From positions 44,469 through 108,468 of the forward strand of contig USBZ01000002.1 of NCBI GenBank assembly GCA_900553065.1: a stretch of DNA of 64,000 nt, in the 5' to 3' direction. The DNA comes from an uncultured Desulfovibrio sp. (GTDB lineage: Bacteria; Desulfobacterota; Desulfovibrionia; Desulfovibrionales; Desulfovibrionaceae). Positions within the stretch are counted from its first letter, which is position 1. The number at the start of each line of letters is the position of its first letter. This document shows, in pieces, positions 1-8,222 of this stretch. Both the position numbers and the translations under genes were made by a program. Below the pieces are notes generated by a model. It was not told the DNA's origin. It searched no databases and saw nothing but the letters and a program-made list of their open reading frames with translations.

Positions 1-1140
1 GACGAGCGCATTTCCCGCTACACCGAGGAAGAAAAGATCCACGCCCGTCATATTCTTATCCGTGTGGCTGCCGACGCTCCCGAAGCTGACGTGAAGAAGG
101 CCGAAGAAGAAATCAAGGCGCTGGAAGCCCGCATCCGCGGCGGCGAAGACTTCGCCGAAGTGGCCAGGAGCGGCCAGGACGGCACCGCGTCTCAGGGCGG
201 CGATCTCGGCTGGTTCACCGTCGCACAGATGGTTCCCGAATTCTCCAAGGCAGCCTTTGCTCTGAAGGACGGCGAAGTGTCCGCTCCCGTGCGTACGCAG
301 TTCGGTTTCCACCTTATTAAGAAGGAAGGCCATCAGGACGCCGTTACCCACAGCTTTGACGAGGTGAAGGATTCTCTCCGCACCGACCTTGCCACTGAGG
401 CCGCCAGCCGCGGTCTGGAGGAAAAGGCCGATCTCGTGCTGGCTCAGGCTCTTGCCGGAAAGAGCATGGAAGAAGCCGCCAAGGCTGCTTCCGTGGCTGC
501 CGTGAAGGCTGAGAGCACGGGCCTTGTTTCCGCCGAGGAACTCGGTCAGAAGCTTGGTATCCGCGATGCTGACGTGCAGAGTCTGCTTGCCGCCTCCGCC
601 GGAACCGTGCTGGATTCCGCCGTGCCTTCCGGCAATGGGCTTCTCGTCATCAAGGTGACGGAAAGCAAGCCCCAGAGCGTGCAGCCTCTGGAAGAAGTGC
701 GTCCGCTCATTGTGGAATTCCTCACCAAGCAGAAGGCGACGGAACTGGCCATGGAAGAGGCCCGCAAGGCCAAGGCTTCCTTCCAGAACGGCAAGCCCGG
801 CGACGGTATGGAAATCAAGACCACCGAACCTTTCGGTCGTGACGGCAACATCGCCGATCTCATTGCCGATCCTGCGCTTGCTCAGGCCGCCTTTGCCGTG
901 CCCGAAGTGAGCGACGCATGGCTCAACGAGCCGTATCGCGTTCAGGACGGCGCCGTGCTTGCCCGCCTTTCCGCCATCGAGCCGCCCTCGGAAGAAGAGT
1001 GGAAGGCTGCGGAACAGGACATGGAAGCCCGTCTGATCGCTGATCGTGCCAACATGATGTATCAGACGTACCTGACTCAGCTCGGCGCTCAGGCCGAAGT
1101 GAAGATGTACAATTCTCCGCTGCTGAGCACGTCTAACTGA
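1..1140 (+). CDS. Parvulin-type peptidyl-prolyl isomerase (PpiD/SurA-like), 5' truncated by window edge
   Basis: The reading frame is open from base 1, so the true start lies upstream and about 379 residues are visible. The segment HARHILI, followed about 40 residues later by GGDLGWF and then FGFHLI, is the classic parvulin (PpiC-type) rotamase core. It catalyses cis-trans isomerisation of prolyl bonds in exported proteins. The long alpha-helical C-terminal half with repeated KAK/EEA segments resembles the PpiD chaperone, a membrane-anchored periplasmic folding factor; the anchor would be in the missing N-terminus. A rho-independent terminator follows directly. The parvulin domain is clear; PpiD versus SurA is an inference from the domain order. 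Confidence 0.85.
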   Translation, partial: DERISRYTEEEKIHARHILIRVAADAPEADVKKAEEEIKALEARIRGGEDFAEVARSGQDGTASQGGDLGWFTVAQMVPEFSKAAFALKDGEVSAPVRTQFGFHLIKKEGHQDAVTHSFDEVKDSLRTDLATEAASRGLEEKADLVLAQALAGKSMEEAAKAASVAAVKAESTGLVSAEELGQKLGIRDADVQSLLAASAGTVLDSAVPSGNGLLVIKVTESKPQSVQPLEEVRPLIVEFLTKQKATELAMEEARKAKASFQNGKPGDGMEIKTTEPFGRDGNIADLIADPALAQAAFAVPEVSDAWLNEPYRVQDGAVLARLSAIEPPSEEEWKAAEQDMEARLIADRANMMYQTYLTQLGAQAEVKMYNSPLLSTSN

Positions 1141-1146
1141 TGATCC

Positions 1147-1186
1147 GGAGCCGGAGCGTTTTTCCCCGTTCCGGCTCCTTTTTTGT
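1147..1186 (+). terminator. Rho-independent terminator after the parvulin gene
   Basis: GGAGCCGGA and TTCCGGCTCC form a strong stem around a short T/C-rich loop, followed by a run of six T. It begins a few bases after the stop codon. Confidence 0.85.
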
Positions 1187-1258
1187 TTCAAAAGGTGGCG
1201 GGGAAAGGATAATCATCCGTCATCACTGGAAAGAGAGCCCTCCTTTGCGTCGCCTCTC

Positions 1259-1288
1259 TTGACATTATTTCTGTTTTGGAAGTAACGT
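1259..1288 (+). promoter_or_regulatory. Possible sigma-70 promoter of the cytochrome c3 gene
   Basis: A perfect TTGACA (1259-1264) lies 18 bases before a poor -10 (TAACGT, 1283-1288), about 65 bases upstream of the c3 start. Only the -35 is convincing. Confidence 0.3.
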
Positions 1289-1354
1289 ATTTCTGCTTAT
1301 GCCTCTGCAGCGTGAGCGTTGGTTTTCGTGTAAAGACCAGGAGGAGGTCACCTT

Positions 1355-1837
1355 ATGAAAAAGCTGCTGACGTTCGGCTCCGCCGCTCTGATAGTCGCCG
1401 CTTTGGCTCTGCCGGTCGGCGCCGCGCAGTTCGCACATATTCCTGCCGGGCCCATCAAGATGGATCTGACCGACAAGCCCGTGTATTTCGATCATAACAT
1501 CCACACCACTCAGGACTGTACGGCCTGCCACACCAGCATGCCCGCTCACTTCCCCCCGCTGGCCGTCGACACGGAAAAGCAGTGTGCCGTCTGCCATCAC
1601 AAGGTTGCCGGAACGACGCCCAAGTTCAAGTGCGGTACCGCCGGTTGCCATAATCCTGAAGACATGCAGGCGGAACGCAGCTACTTCAAGATCGTGCACG
1701 ATCGTGAAATCATCGGAAAGGGTCATGTGGCCACTTCCTGCCTCGGCTGCCATACCGAAGTCGCCAAGACCCGTCCTGAAAAGAAGCTTGCTCTGACCGG
1801 TTGCGCGGGTTCCGCGTGCCATCCCAAGCAGAACTAG
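1355..1837 (+). CDS. Class III cytochrome c3 family protein with five heme-binding motifs
   Basis: A periplasmic multiheme electron carrier that in sulfate reducers shuttles electrons from hydrogenases or formate dehydrogenases to membrane complexes. The 160-aa precursor has a signal peptide ending near VGAA (residues 1-24). Heme motifs are CTACH (55-59), CAVCH (77-81), CGTAGCH (93-99), CLGCH (129-133) and CAGSACH (150-156). Canonical tetraheme c3 has four motifs in the order CX2CH, CX4CH, CX2CH, CX4CH; here a ~22-residue insertion adds an extra CX2CH before CAVCHH. Distal-ligand histidines expected in c3 (FDH, IH, CHH, VH) are present and spare His residues (64, 124) could serve a fifth heme. 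Start chosen for the AGGAGG 10 bases upstream. A terminator follows. Confidence 0.9.
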   Translation: MKKLLTFGSAALIVAALALPVGAAQFAHIPAGPIKMDLTDKPVYFDHNIHTTQDCTACHTSMPAHFPPLAVDTEKQCAVCHHKVAGTTPKFKCGTAGCHNPEDMQAERSYFKIVHDREIIGKGHVATSCLGCHTEVAKTRPEKKLALTGCAGSACHPKQN

Positions 1838-1849
1838 CCGTTTTCCCGG

Positions 1850-1934
1850 TTTTGCCCCGCCTTTGTTCAGGGGCGGGGCAAAACCTGCCGGTCGTTTCCG
1901 GCACTCTTTCTGCCCCCGGAAGGGGGCTTTTTTT
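1850..1934 (+). terminator. Double hairpin terminator after cytochrome c3
   Basis: A 12-bp stem (TTTTGCCCCGCC with GGCGGGGCAAAA, 1850-1883) is followed by a second compact hairpin GCCCCC/GGGGGC (1912-1927) with seven T. The second has the canonical terminator form. Confidence 0.75.
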
Positions 1935-2004
1935 GGCCTTGCGTAAGGCTTGCCTTTGGTTGTATACCTTGACCCACAATTTCTCTTACCGCCGCGAGGA
2001 GAGC

Positions 2005-2766
2005 ATGGAAGAAAAAAAGTTTTCTCCTGAACAGCCTGATGAGGTCATTGAGCTTTTTGACATCGTGGAACCGATCGTACCCGACGAGTCCCCGGTGCAG
2101 GCGGAACAGGAAGAAGCTCCCGCGGTCGATACGGGCGAGGCCCCGAGTCCTTCTGATGAGGAAGTGGTCTTCCCTGAAGCAGGAAGCGAGGTACGTCAGC
2201 TGGAAGACGTTCCCGCCGGGAACGAGGATGCTGCCGAATCCGGGGTACTTCCTGACGAAGAGCGGCCCGTTCTTTTCGTGGAGGAGGGCGGGAATATGCC
2301 TGAGCAGGCGCAGAGCGAAAGCGTCGAAGCCGTCGCGGACACCTCTCAGATCGCCGGTGCTGAAAGAGCGGAAGTCCGGGAGCCTTCGGAAAAGGCGACC
2401 ATCGAGGAGCTTGAGGCGAGAATCGCCGCCCTTGAAAAGGCCAACAGAGATCTTGCGGAAAACGTGGAAAGTCTGAGTCAGCAGCTGGCTCAGGTGGGAA
2501 CCATGTTTCTTGAAGATGCCTCCGTCCGGCTCTGGATGGAGGAAATGGTCAGCCGCATGCTGGATGCCAGACTGCCGTCGTCTTCCGAGCCGGACATGGC
2601 GGCGGAACATGAAGGTGATCTTGCCTGCCGTGTGGAGGCCATAGAGCGCCGTCTGAGAGAAGATCAGGCCGGAAGCGAGCAGATGGCCGCTGCGGTGGCC
2701 GCCCGGGTCATCCGTGAGGAAATTGCCGCCATGAAGGCGGAGGCCGCCGGTCCTTCGTCCCATTAA
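2005..2766 (+). CDS. Acidic coiled-coil protein of unknown function
   Basis: Predicted 253 aa, soluble and strongly acidic. The N-terminal ~130 residues are Glu/Asp/Pro/Val rich and low in complexity (probably disordered). A coiled coil follows near residues 130-165 (EELEARIAALEKANRDL and heptads after it), then a helical tail. The opening segment EVIELFDIVEPI resembles a short acidic motif that I recall at the start of other Desulfovibrio proteins, but I cannot name a family. I chose the ATG at 2005 because GAGGAG lies 6-7 bases before it; an in-frame opening at 1801 would overlap the cytochrome gene. Function unknown. Confidence 0.7.
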   Translation: MEEKKFSPEQPDEVIELFDIVEPIVPDESPVQAEQEEAPAVDTGEAPSPSDEEVVFPEAGSEVRQLEDVPAGNEDAAESGVLPDEERPVLFVEEGGNMPEQAQSESVEAVADTSQIAGAERAEVREPSEKATIEELEARIAALEKANRDLAENVESLSQQLAQVGTMFLEDASVRLWMEEMVSRMLDARLPSSSEPDMAAEHEGDLACRVEAIERRLREDQAGSEQMAAAVAARVIREEIAAMKAEAAGPSSH

Positions 2767-2795
2767 GGAAAAATTTTCAGCCGTGAATACGGTTG

Positions 2796-2820
2796 CGGAC
2801 CTTCTCCTGAAGAAGGTCCG
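2796..2820 (+). terminator. Perfect 10-bp stem-loop between the coiled-coil and zinc-ribbon genes
   Basis: CGGACCTTCT and AGAAGGTCCG pair around CCTGA. The following GTTGTGTCG is only weakly U-rich, so this may be a terminator or an mRNA-end hairpin. Confidence 0.4.
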
Positions 2821-2886
2821 GTTGTGTCGTGTGTGTTGAGTGCGGGGTGTCGCCCCGCCGAAAATCCATCTGGAGTTTTTCGTTTC

Positions 2887-3390
2887 ATGAGTTCCTTTGT
2901 TACAGGTCAGATCATTGAGGCGCGCTGCTCGCGCTGCAAGGACATCACTGGCCATGTCGTCATGGCGTGCCTCGACGGCATGCCGGTCAAGGTCGAGTGC
3001 CGCGCCTGCGGCAGTGTGCATAAGTATGTCGCACCGGAAGTGCATTCCCGTCCCAAAGTGGAAAAGACCGTGCGCGTCAAGGCCGGACACGATCGTGCGG
3101 AAGCTGTCGACGCCACCGTCAAGGCGGAAAAGCGCGCGGCGGCGCCTCGTCCCACCCGCGAACAGCAGCAGAATGCCCGCAGGGCCGAAGAAAACGAGCA
3201 GCGCTGGGGCGAACTCGTGAACGGCAGAGCGGCCGTTCCCGTTGCCTACAGCATGAACGGCACCTTTGCCGTGAATACCCTGGTGGATCACCCCGTTTTC
3301 GGCAATGGCGCCGTGATCGAACTGCTTCCGCCCGACAAGATGGACGTCATGTTCAAGGACGGCGTGAAGCGTCTTCGCTGCGTCTGTTAA
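2887..3390 (+). CDS. Zinc-ribbon protein with C-terminal Tudor/CarD-like segment
   Basis: Predicted 167 aa. An N-terminal CSRC ... CRAC pair (near residues 14-17 and 38-41) forms a zinc ribbon, followed by a charged Lys/Arg/Ala linker. The end (VDHPVFGNGAVIELL ... VMFKDGVKRL) resembles the small beta-barrel found in CarD/UvrD-Tudor-type modules, with the typical HxxFGxG turn. This suggests a role near nucleic acid or RNA polymerase, but that is inference. The start at 2887 is preferred over 2824 because TGGAG precedes it and the upstream part holds the hairpin at 2796-2820. I do not recognise a characterised homologue. Confidence 0.7.
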   Translation: MSSFVTGQIIEARCSRCKDITGHVVMACLDGMPVKVECRACGSVHKYVAPEVHSRPKVEKTVRVKAGHDRAEAVDATVKAEKRAAAPRPTREQQQNARRAEENEQRWGELVNGRAAVPVAYSMNGTFAVNTLVDHPVFGNGAVIELLPPDKMDVMFKDGVKRLRCVC

Positions 3391-3476
3391 AAATGTGACG
3401 AAATTTTCATTTTTTTGCTTGCATCTGGAAGCCAATCAGGCAACACTCTGAATACAGGACTTTTCATGGAGGCGCC

Positions 3477-3785
3477 ATGTTTGTCTTTGCAAATCTTGTT
3501 ACGACTGTTGCCGGGCTTCTGAGCCTGGTGATCAATCTCTATATCTTCGTCGTTATCGTGGCGGCGTTTCTTTCGTGGGTGAAACCCGATCCGTATAATC
3601 CGATCGTCCGTACCCTGCGGTCTCTCACGGAACCGGTATTCTACCGTATCCGCAAGACCTTTCCGTTCGTGATGCTCAACGGGATTGATCTTTCCCCCAT
3701 CGTGGCGCTTGTTGCGCTGCAACTGCTTAACGGCGTGGTCGTGCAGTCTCTGCTTCAGCTCGGGCTGCGTCTGGCCGGCGTATGA
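3477..3785 (+). CDS. YggT family membrane protein
   Basis: A 102-aa integral membrane protein with a hydrophobic segment near residues 8-30 and another near 72-98. Between them lies the YggT hallmark (FLSWVKPDPYNPIV, then LTEPVF and a Pro-rich turn). YggT proteins are associated with membrane/cell-division or osmotic-stress functions in bacteria and chloroplasts; no enzymatic activity is established. Start ATG has GGAGG 5 bases upstream. The following small gene is separated by a terminator. Confidence 0.85.
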   Translation: MFVFANLVTTVAGLLSLVINLYIFVVIVAAFLSWVKPDPYNPIVRTLRSLTEPVFYRIRKTFPFVMLNGIDLSPIVALVALQLLNGVVVQSLLQLGLRLAGV

Positions 3786-3796
3786 TGTTAGAGGAG

Positions 3797-3816
3797 GCCG
3801 GTTCGGCCGGCTTTTT
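3797..3816 (+). terminator. Small terminator after yggT-like gene
   Basis: GCCGG TTCGG CCGGC followed by five T, 11 bases after the stop codon. Confidence 0.6.
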
Positions 3817-3848
3817 CCCTGCCACCCCAACACAATGGAGTCTGTGCC

Positions 3849-4070
3849 ATGGAAGAACGTGATCTGAAGATTGTGGAACAGTATGGCGATACTGATCCTG
3901 AACTGAAGGCTCTCTGGGAAGAACATATGCTGTATGAAAAGCAGCTCGCCAAGTTCGAAGGCAAGAGCTATCTCACTCCCAGCGAAGAGCAGGAAGTAAA
4001 GACTCTCAAGAAGCAGAAGCTCGACGGCAAGACCCGCCTGGCTGCCGCCCTTGACAAATATAAGAAGTAA
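3849..4070 (+). CDS. YdcH/DUF465-like small protein
   Basis: A 73-aa highly charged helical protein. The central pattern (LWEEHMLYEKQLAKFEGKSYLTPSEEQEV followed by LKKQKLDGKTRL) matches the DUF465/YdcH layout: a helical hairpin with LTP.EE in the turn and KKxKL.xKD at the start of helix 2. Function is unknown in this widely conserved family. A terminator follows immediately, so it is a single-gene unit or the end of one. Confidence 0.8.
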   Translation: MEERDLKIVEQYGDTDPELKALWEEHMLYEKQLAKFEGKSYLTPSEEQEVKTLKKQKLDGKTRLAAALDKYKK

Positions 4071-4080
4071 GATGCGTCAT

Positions 4081-4110
4081 ACCCTGTCGTTTCGACGGGG
4101 TTGCTTTTTC
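4081..4110 (+). terminator. Terminator after YdcH-like gene
   Basis: ACCCTGTCG and CGACGGGGT pair (one T-G) around TTT, followed by a T-rich tail. Confidence 0.75.
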
Positions 4111-4115
4111 TTCTG

Positions 4116-4150
4116 CCCGGGGAAAAGGCCGGCATCGGTCTTTCCCCGGG
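4116..4150. other. 10-bp inverted repeat in the lysA leader
   Basis: CCCGGGGAAA (4116-4125) and TTTCCCCGGG (4141-4150) pair perfectly around 15 bases, 127 bases before lysA. There is no U-tract after it, so it is not a plain terminator; it may be part of a structured leader or an operator. Confidence 0.4.
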
Positions 4151-4277
4151 GTCGGATGGCCGTTTTCGTTCAGGCGTTGCGGCCTTTCGTTTGCATTTCC
4201 GGTCTGAGGTTATGGTTTGCCGTTCCATGCCGCGGGCCGTATTCCCGGATATTCTCCTTACAAGGTACAAAGAGATA

Positions 4278-5549
4278 ATGGCAAACGTACGCTCTACCTA
4301 TACTGACAGTGTCAATTTTTACGGGCTGGAAGATCCCCGTGAACTGGTCTCCCGTTTTGGTTCTCCTCTGTATGTTTACAATGAGAACATTCTGCGCGAG
4401 CGCTGCCGCGACCTTACGGGACTTTCCTCTCATCCCGGTTTCTGCGTGAACTATTCGGCCAAGGCCAATACCAATCCGGCGCTGCTGCGCATCATCCGTT
4501 CCGAAGGCTGCGTGGTGGATGCCATGAGCCCGGGTGAGCTTCATCTCAATACGCTTGCCGGATTCACGCCCGACGAAATCACCTATGTGTGCAATAACGT
4601 CAGCGCCGAAGAACTGAAGAACGCCGTGGATCACGGCTGTGTGGTCAGCGTGGACTCTCTGGCCCAGCTCGAACTGTTCGGACAGGTTGCTCCCGGCGGC
4701 AGGGTGATGGTTCGCTTCAATCCCGGTATCGGTGCGGGCCACAGCGAAAAGGTCGTCACCGGCGGCAAGAAGACCAAGTTCGGTGTGGATCCCGATATGC
4801 TGCCCGAGGTGGAGGCCATTGTGGCCCGCCATCAGCTCTGTCTCGTGGGCGTGAATCAGCATATCGGCTCCCTGTTCATGGAAGCCGGACCATATCTGGA
4901 TGCCATGAACATCCTCCTTGCTACGGCCGAACGTCTGCTGAAGCTGGGATATCCTCTGGAAATCGTCGATTTCGGCGGCGGCTTCGGCATGCCGTACCAC
5001 AAGTATGAAGGCCAGAGCCGCATGGATATGGAGGCTCTCGGCAAAGCCATTCACTCCTGCCTGACGGAATGGTCGGAACGTACGGGCTACAAGGGACGCT
5101 TCTTCATCGAACCCGGACGCTACGTCGTGGCCGAATGCGGCGTTGTGCTCGGCACCGTTCATGCCACCAAGAACAACGGCCCCCATCGCTTTGCCGGTAC
5201 CGACATCGGTTTTACCGTGCTGGCCCGTCCCATGCTGTACGATGCGTTCCACGACGTGGAAATCTACCGCGAAAACGGCACGCCTGATGAGACCATGGAA
5301 GAGCAGACCGTTGTCGGCAACATCTGCGAGTCCGGCGACATCCTTGCCAAGGACCGCATGCTTCCGCATATCGAACAGGGCGATATCATTGCCATGCTCG
5401 ATGCCGGCGCCTACGGATGGGTCATGGCTTCCAGCTACAACCAGCGCACGCGTCCTGCGGAAGTGCTCATCGGAGCCGACGGAAAGGCCCGCCTCATCCG
5501 TCGCAGGGAAACGCTGGAAGATCTCGACGCTCTGCTTGTTCTGGACTAG
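4278..5549 (+). CDS. lysA: Diaminopimelate decarboxylase
   Basis: PLP-dependent fold-III decarboxylase converting meso-diaminopimelate to L-lysine, the last step of lysine biosynthesis in the cytosol. The 423-aa product has the PLP-lysine motif YSAKAN, QHIGS, the phosphate-binding GGGFG, EPGR, and the C-terminal CESGD and AGAYG segments that complete the active site across the dimer. Length is normal. The ATG at 4278 is the start consistent with family length; the Shine-Dalgarno is weak (AAAGAGA). Preceded by a leader with a strong inverted repeat and followed by a terminator. Confidence 0.92.
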   Translation: MANVRSTYTDSVNFYGLEDPRELVSRFGSPLYVYNENILRERCRDLTGLSSHPGFCVNYSAKANTNPALLRIIRSEGCVVDAMSPGELHLNTLAGFTPDEITYVCNNVSAEELKNAVDHGCVVSVDSLAQLELFGQVAPGGRVMVRFNPGIGAGHSEKVVTGGKKTKFGVDPDMLPEVEAIVARHQLCLVGVNQHIGSLFMEAGPYLDAMNILLATAERLLKLGYPLEIVDFGGGFGMPYHKYEGQSRMDMEALGKAIHSCLTEWSERTGYKGRFFIEPGRYVVAECGVVLGTVHATKNNGPHRFAGTDIGFTVLARPMLYDAFHDVEIYRENGTPDETMEEQTVVGNICESGDILAKDRMLPHIEQGDIIAMLDAGAYGWVMASSYNQRTRPAEVLIGADGKARLIRRRETLEDLDALLVLD

Positions 5550-5700
5550 CAGGGCATTGTCGTCATGCCTCGCGGAACAGACGGCGTCTTTTCCGTGTGA
5601 AGGCATGGCAGAGAGCTTTTTCCGGACAGCCCGGTCATCGACTCTCCAATGTTTCGGGGCGTTTTGCGGTGCCGTGAAAAGCATGCTCGCATGAAAGCGA

Positions 5701-5730
5701 AAGGGTCGCGCATATGGCGCGGCCCTTTTT
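5701..5730 (+). terminator. Terminator downstream of lysA
   Basis: AAGGGTCGCGC pairs with GCGCGGCCCTT (one T-G pair) around ATATG, ending in five T. Confidence 0.8.
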
Positions 5731-5816
5731 ATCGCTCATGACCGTTTCGGTTTCTCTTCTGAATTTTTTAAAAACGTTCCTCTTGCCGACAGCAGTGTCG
5801 GCATTATGTTCTGCCC

Positions 5817-7238
5817 ATGTCTGCAGTGTTCCGTCATGTTTCGTCTTTACGCGTCCGCGAATGGCTTCGCGACGTGCCGTTCGGTACCATCTGGGGGCTT
5901 GTCTGGCCGCAGATGATGATGCTGCTTTGCAGCATCATCGTTAATCTTACCGATATCTGGGCCGCCGGAAGACTTTCTTCCGACGTGCAGGCTGCGGTGG
6001 GACTTTCGTTTCAGATCCAGGTTTTTCTCATGGTTTTCGGCTGGGCGCTCGGAGCCGGAGGCATGGCGGCGGTCAGTCAGTCGATGGGCGCGGGGCATCT
6101 CCGGCGCGCGCAGAACTATGTCGGACTTGTTCTCTGCAGCTGCGTGGTCGTGGCCGTGCTGCTTGCGCTGATAACCGGACTGTTCCGCGACGGGGTGCTC
6201 GCTCTTCTGCAGACGCCGGAGTCGCTTGTCCCCGTGACGGACTACATGGTGAAGGTCATGCTTGCGGGCCTTCCCTCCTTTTATGTCATGCAGGTGGGCG
6301 GTACGCTGTTCAGGGCTGCAAGGCAGGTCATTGCTCCGCTTATCGTGGCCGTGGCGGCCTGTGTGCTCAACGTATTCGGCGATCTGTGCTTCGGTCTCGG
6401 CTGGCTGGGCTTTCCCTCCTTCGGCATGGCCGGCATTGCGTGGGCCACGTTCAGTGCCAATACGCTGGCGGCCGTGCTGACGATTTTCTTTCTCATGCGC
6501 GGCGGTCTTGTCATGCGCCGGGCGCTTCCTCCCGTCCGCTGGCTGAAAATCGGCGCGCCGTATCTTTTCCGCGTGGCGCTGCCTGCCTGCGGCAACAGCC
6601 TTCTCTGGCACATGGGCTACCTCGTCATGTTCGGCATTACGGCCTCCCTGCCGGACGGCGTGGCCGCGCTTGCGGGTCTTACGGCTGGTAACCGTATAGA
6701 ATCGTTGCTTTATATGCCCGCCAACGCCTTTATGGTGACGGCCTCCATTCTTGTCGGCAACGCGCTCGGCGCCGGTGACAAGGCCGGGGCAAAGCGCATA
6801 GGCATTGTGCTGTTCGTGATTTCCGGCGTGTCCATGAGTACGGTGGCCGCCTGCATGTGGCCTTTCATTCCCGATCTTGCGGCCGTGTTTTCTTCGGAGT
6901 CAGCCGTTCAGACGCAGATCGTGAACTATCTTTTCTTCAATGTCCTCGTGGTTCCCTTCACCGTGTCCGGTCTTGTGCTGCACGGGGTCATGAACGGAGC
7001 CGGAGCCACGATATATCCGCTTGTCGTCAATACCGCCAGCATCTGGCTGGTGCGGCTGCCCTTCGGCTGGGGACTTTCCCATCTTGTCTTTCATGATGCT
7101 TACGGCGTGTACATGGCCATGTTTCTTTCCATGGTCATTCAGACATCGGCGCTGGCATGGATATTCTTCCGCAGGGACTGGAGCCGCTTTTCTCTGAACG
7201 CACACCTTTCCCAAACAAAACACAAGGAGAAGGCATGA
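5817..7238 (+). CDS. MATE family multidrug/cation efflux protein
   Basis: A 473-aa inner-membrane protein with about 12 hydrophobic helices in two pseudo-repeated halves (first near residues 25-225, second near 250-460), as in MATE antiporters. Both halves open with the family pattern (WPQMMMLLCSIIVNLTDIWAAGRLS; LFRVALPACGNSLLWHMGYLVMF). It would export drugs or cationic metabolites using a Na+ or H+ gradient. Its TGA overlaps the next ATG (ATGA), so it is translationally coupled to the DUF2156-like gene. The substrate cannot be told from sequence. Confidence 0.88.
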   Translation: MSAVFRHVSSLRVREWLRDVPFGTIWGLVWPQMMMLLCSIIVNLTDIWAAGRLSSDVQAAVGLSFQIQVFLMVFGWALGAGGMAAVSQSMGAGHLRRAQNYVGLVLCSCVVVAVLLALITGLFRDGVLALLQTPESLVPVTDYMVKVMLAGLPSFYVMQVGGTLFRAARQVIAPLIVAVAACVLNVFGDLCFGLGWLGFPSFGMAGIAWATFSANTLAAVLTIFFLMRGGLVMRRALPPVRWLKIGAPYLFRVALPACGNSLLWHMGYLVMFGITASLPDGVAALAGLTAGNRIESLLYMPANAFMVTASILVGNALGAGDKAGAKRIGIVLFVISGVSMSTVAACMWPFIPDLAAVFSSESAVQTQIVNYLFFNVLVVPFTVSGLVLHGVMNGAGATIYPLVVNTASIWLVRLPFGWGLSHLVFHDAYGVYMAMFLSMVIQTSALAWIFFRRDWSRFSLNAHLSQTKHKEKA

Positions 7239-8137
7239 ACCTTCCTTCCGGCTATGTTCCGGTCACGCTTGACCTTTATGATGAATACCGCCGTTACTTC
7301 GACCGTACGCTTCAGCCTACGGCGGATCTGACGTTCACCAATCTCTGGGGCTGGGCGGAATATTTCGGACTCGGACTCTCCTTCCGCAATGATCTGTGCT
7401 GGATCTGCCAGACGCTGCCGGAGCTCCATTACTGGGCGCCTGTCGGCGACTGGGAGGCCGCTGACTGGGAGGCTCAGCCCGAGATACGGAGCGGTGTGGA
7501 GCTTGTCCGCGTGCCGGAACGGCTGGGCGATATTCTTCTCTCGAAGCTCGGCGGCCGGGTGACCTCCTTTGAAGACCGTGGACAGTGGGAATATCTGTAC
7601 AACCGCGACGAGCTGGCCGAGCTGCCCGGAGCCAGATTTCATAAGAAGAAGACGCATGTGAACGGCTATCATCGCCGCTACGGCGAGGATTACCGTGAAC
7701 TCGGCACCTCTTCCAATCCTGACGGCATTGAGCATGTGCTGCAGCTTCAGGAGGAGTGGTGCAAGTGGCGCGACTGTGAAAACAGTCCGTCTCTGCAGGC
7801 CGAGAATGCGGCCATCTTCCGCGTTGTGGGCAACTGGCATCGTCTGCCCGGTCTGATCGGCGGAGCCCTGTACGTGGACAACCGGATAGGCGCCTTTTCC
7901 GTGGGGGAAAAGGTGGGCGACATGATGGTCGTTCATTTTGAAAAGGTGCAGGCCGAGCTCAAGGGCGTGTATCAGGCCATCAATCAGTCCTTCGTCAGCC
8001 GCTCCGCGCTGGGGGTTTCTCTGATAAACCGGGAGCAGGATATGGACGAGCCGGGACTCCGTCAGGCGAAGGAGACGTATAACCCCGTGGGCTTTTTGAA
8101 AAAAAGTCGGCTTGTCATAGCTGCTGATGCGGGGTAG
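7235..8137 (+). CDS. DUF2156 / phosphatidylglycerol lysyltransferase C-terminal-like protein
   Basis: Predicted 300 aa, soluble. The pattern LTFTNLWGWAEYFGL near the N-terminus, KKKTHVNGYHRRYG mid-protein, and the C-terminal NREQDMDEPGLRQAKETYNPVGFLKK match the GNAT-like DUF2156 proteins related to the aminoacyl-transferase domain of MprF. Homologues are predicted acyl/aminoacyl transferases but the free-standing forms are not characterised. It starts inside the stop of the MATE gene with AAGGAGA upstream, so the two are co-translated. Confidence 0.75.
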   Translation: MNLPSGYVPVTLDLYDEYRRYFDRTLQPTADLTFTNLWGWAEYFGLGLSFRNDLCWICQTLPELHYWAPVGDWEAADWEAQPEIRSGVELVRVPERLGDILLSKLGGRVTSFEDRGQWEYLYNRDELAELPGARFHKKKTHVNGYHRRYGEDYRELGTSSNPDGIEHVLQLQEEWCKWRDCENSPSLQAENAAIFRVVGNWHRLPGLIGGALYVDNRIGAFSVGEKVGDMMVVHFEKVQAELKGVYQAINQSFVSRSALGVSLINREQDMDEPGLRQAKETYNPVGFLKKSRLVIAADAG

Positions 8138-8153
8138 TATCGACTTCGCCAAC

Positions 8154-8186
8154 GGAAGCTGTGCGGCACGCTGCAGGCCTGCTTCC
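8154..8186 (+). terminator. Weak hairpin before gltX
   Basis: GGAAGC and GCTTCC flank a 21-base loop containing GCAGGCCTGC; the tail is TTCT. It may end the MATE/DUF2156 transcript. Confidence 0.3.
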
Positions 8187-8222
8187 TTCTACATAACCTT
8201 CTGATCATTTTGGATGAGCATC

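Noticed and set aside
4071..4277. Lysine riboswitch before lysA
   Set aside because: The leader is too short and lacks the multi-helix core of that riboswitch; only one strong stem is seen.
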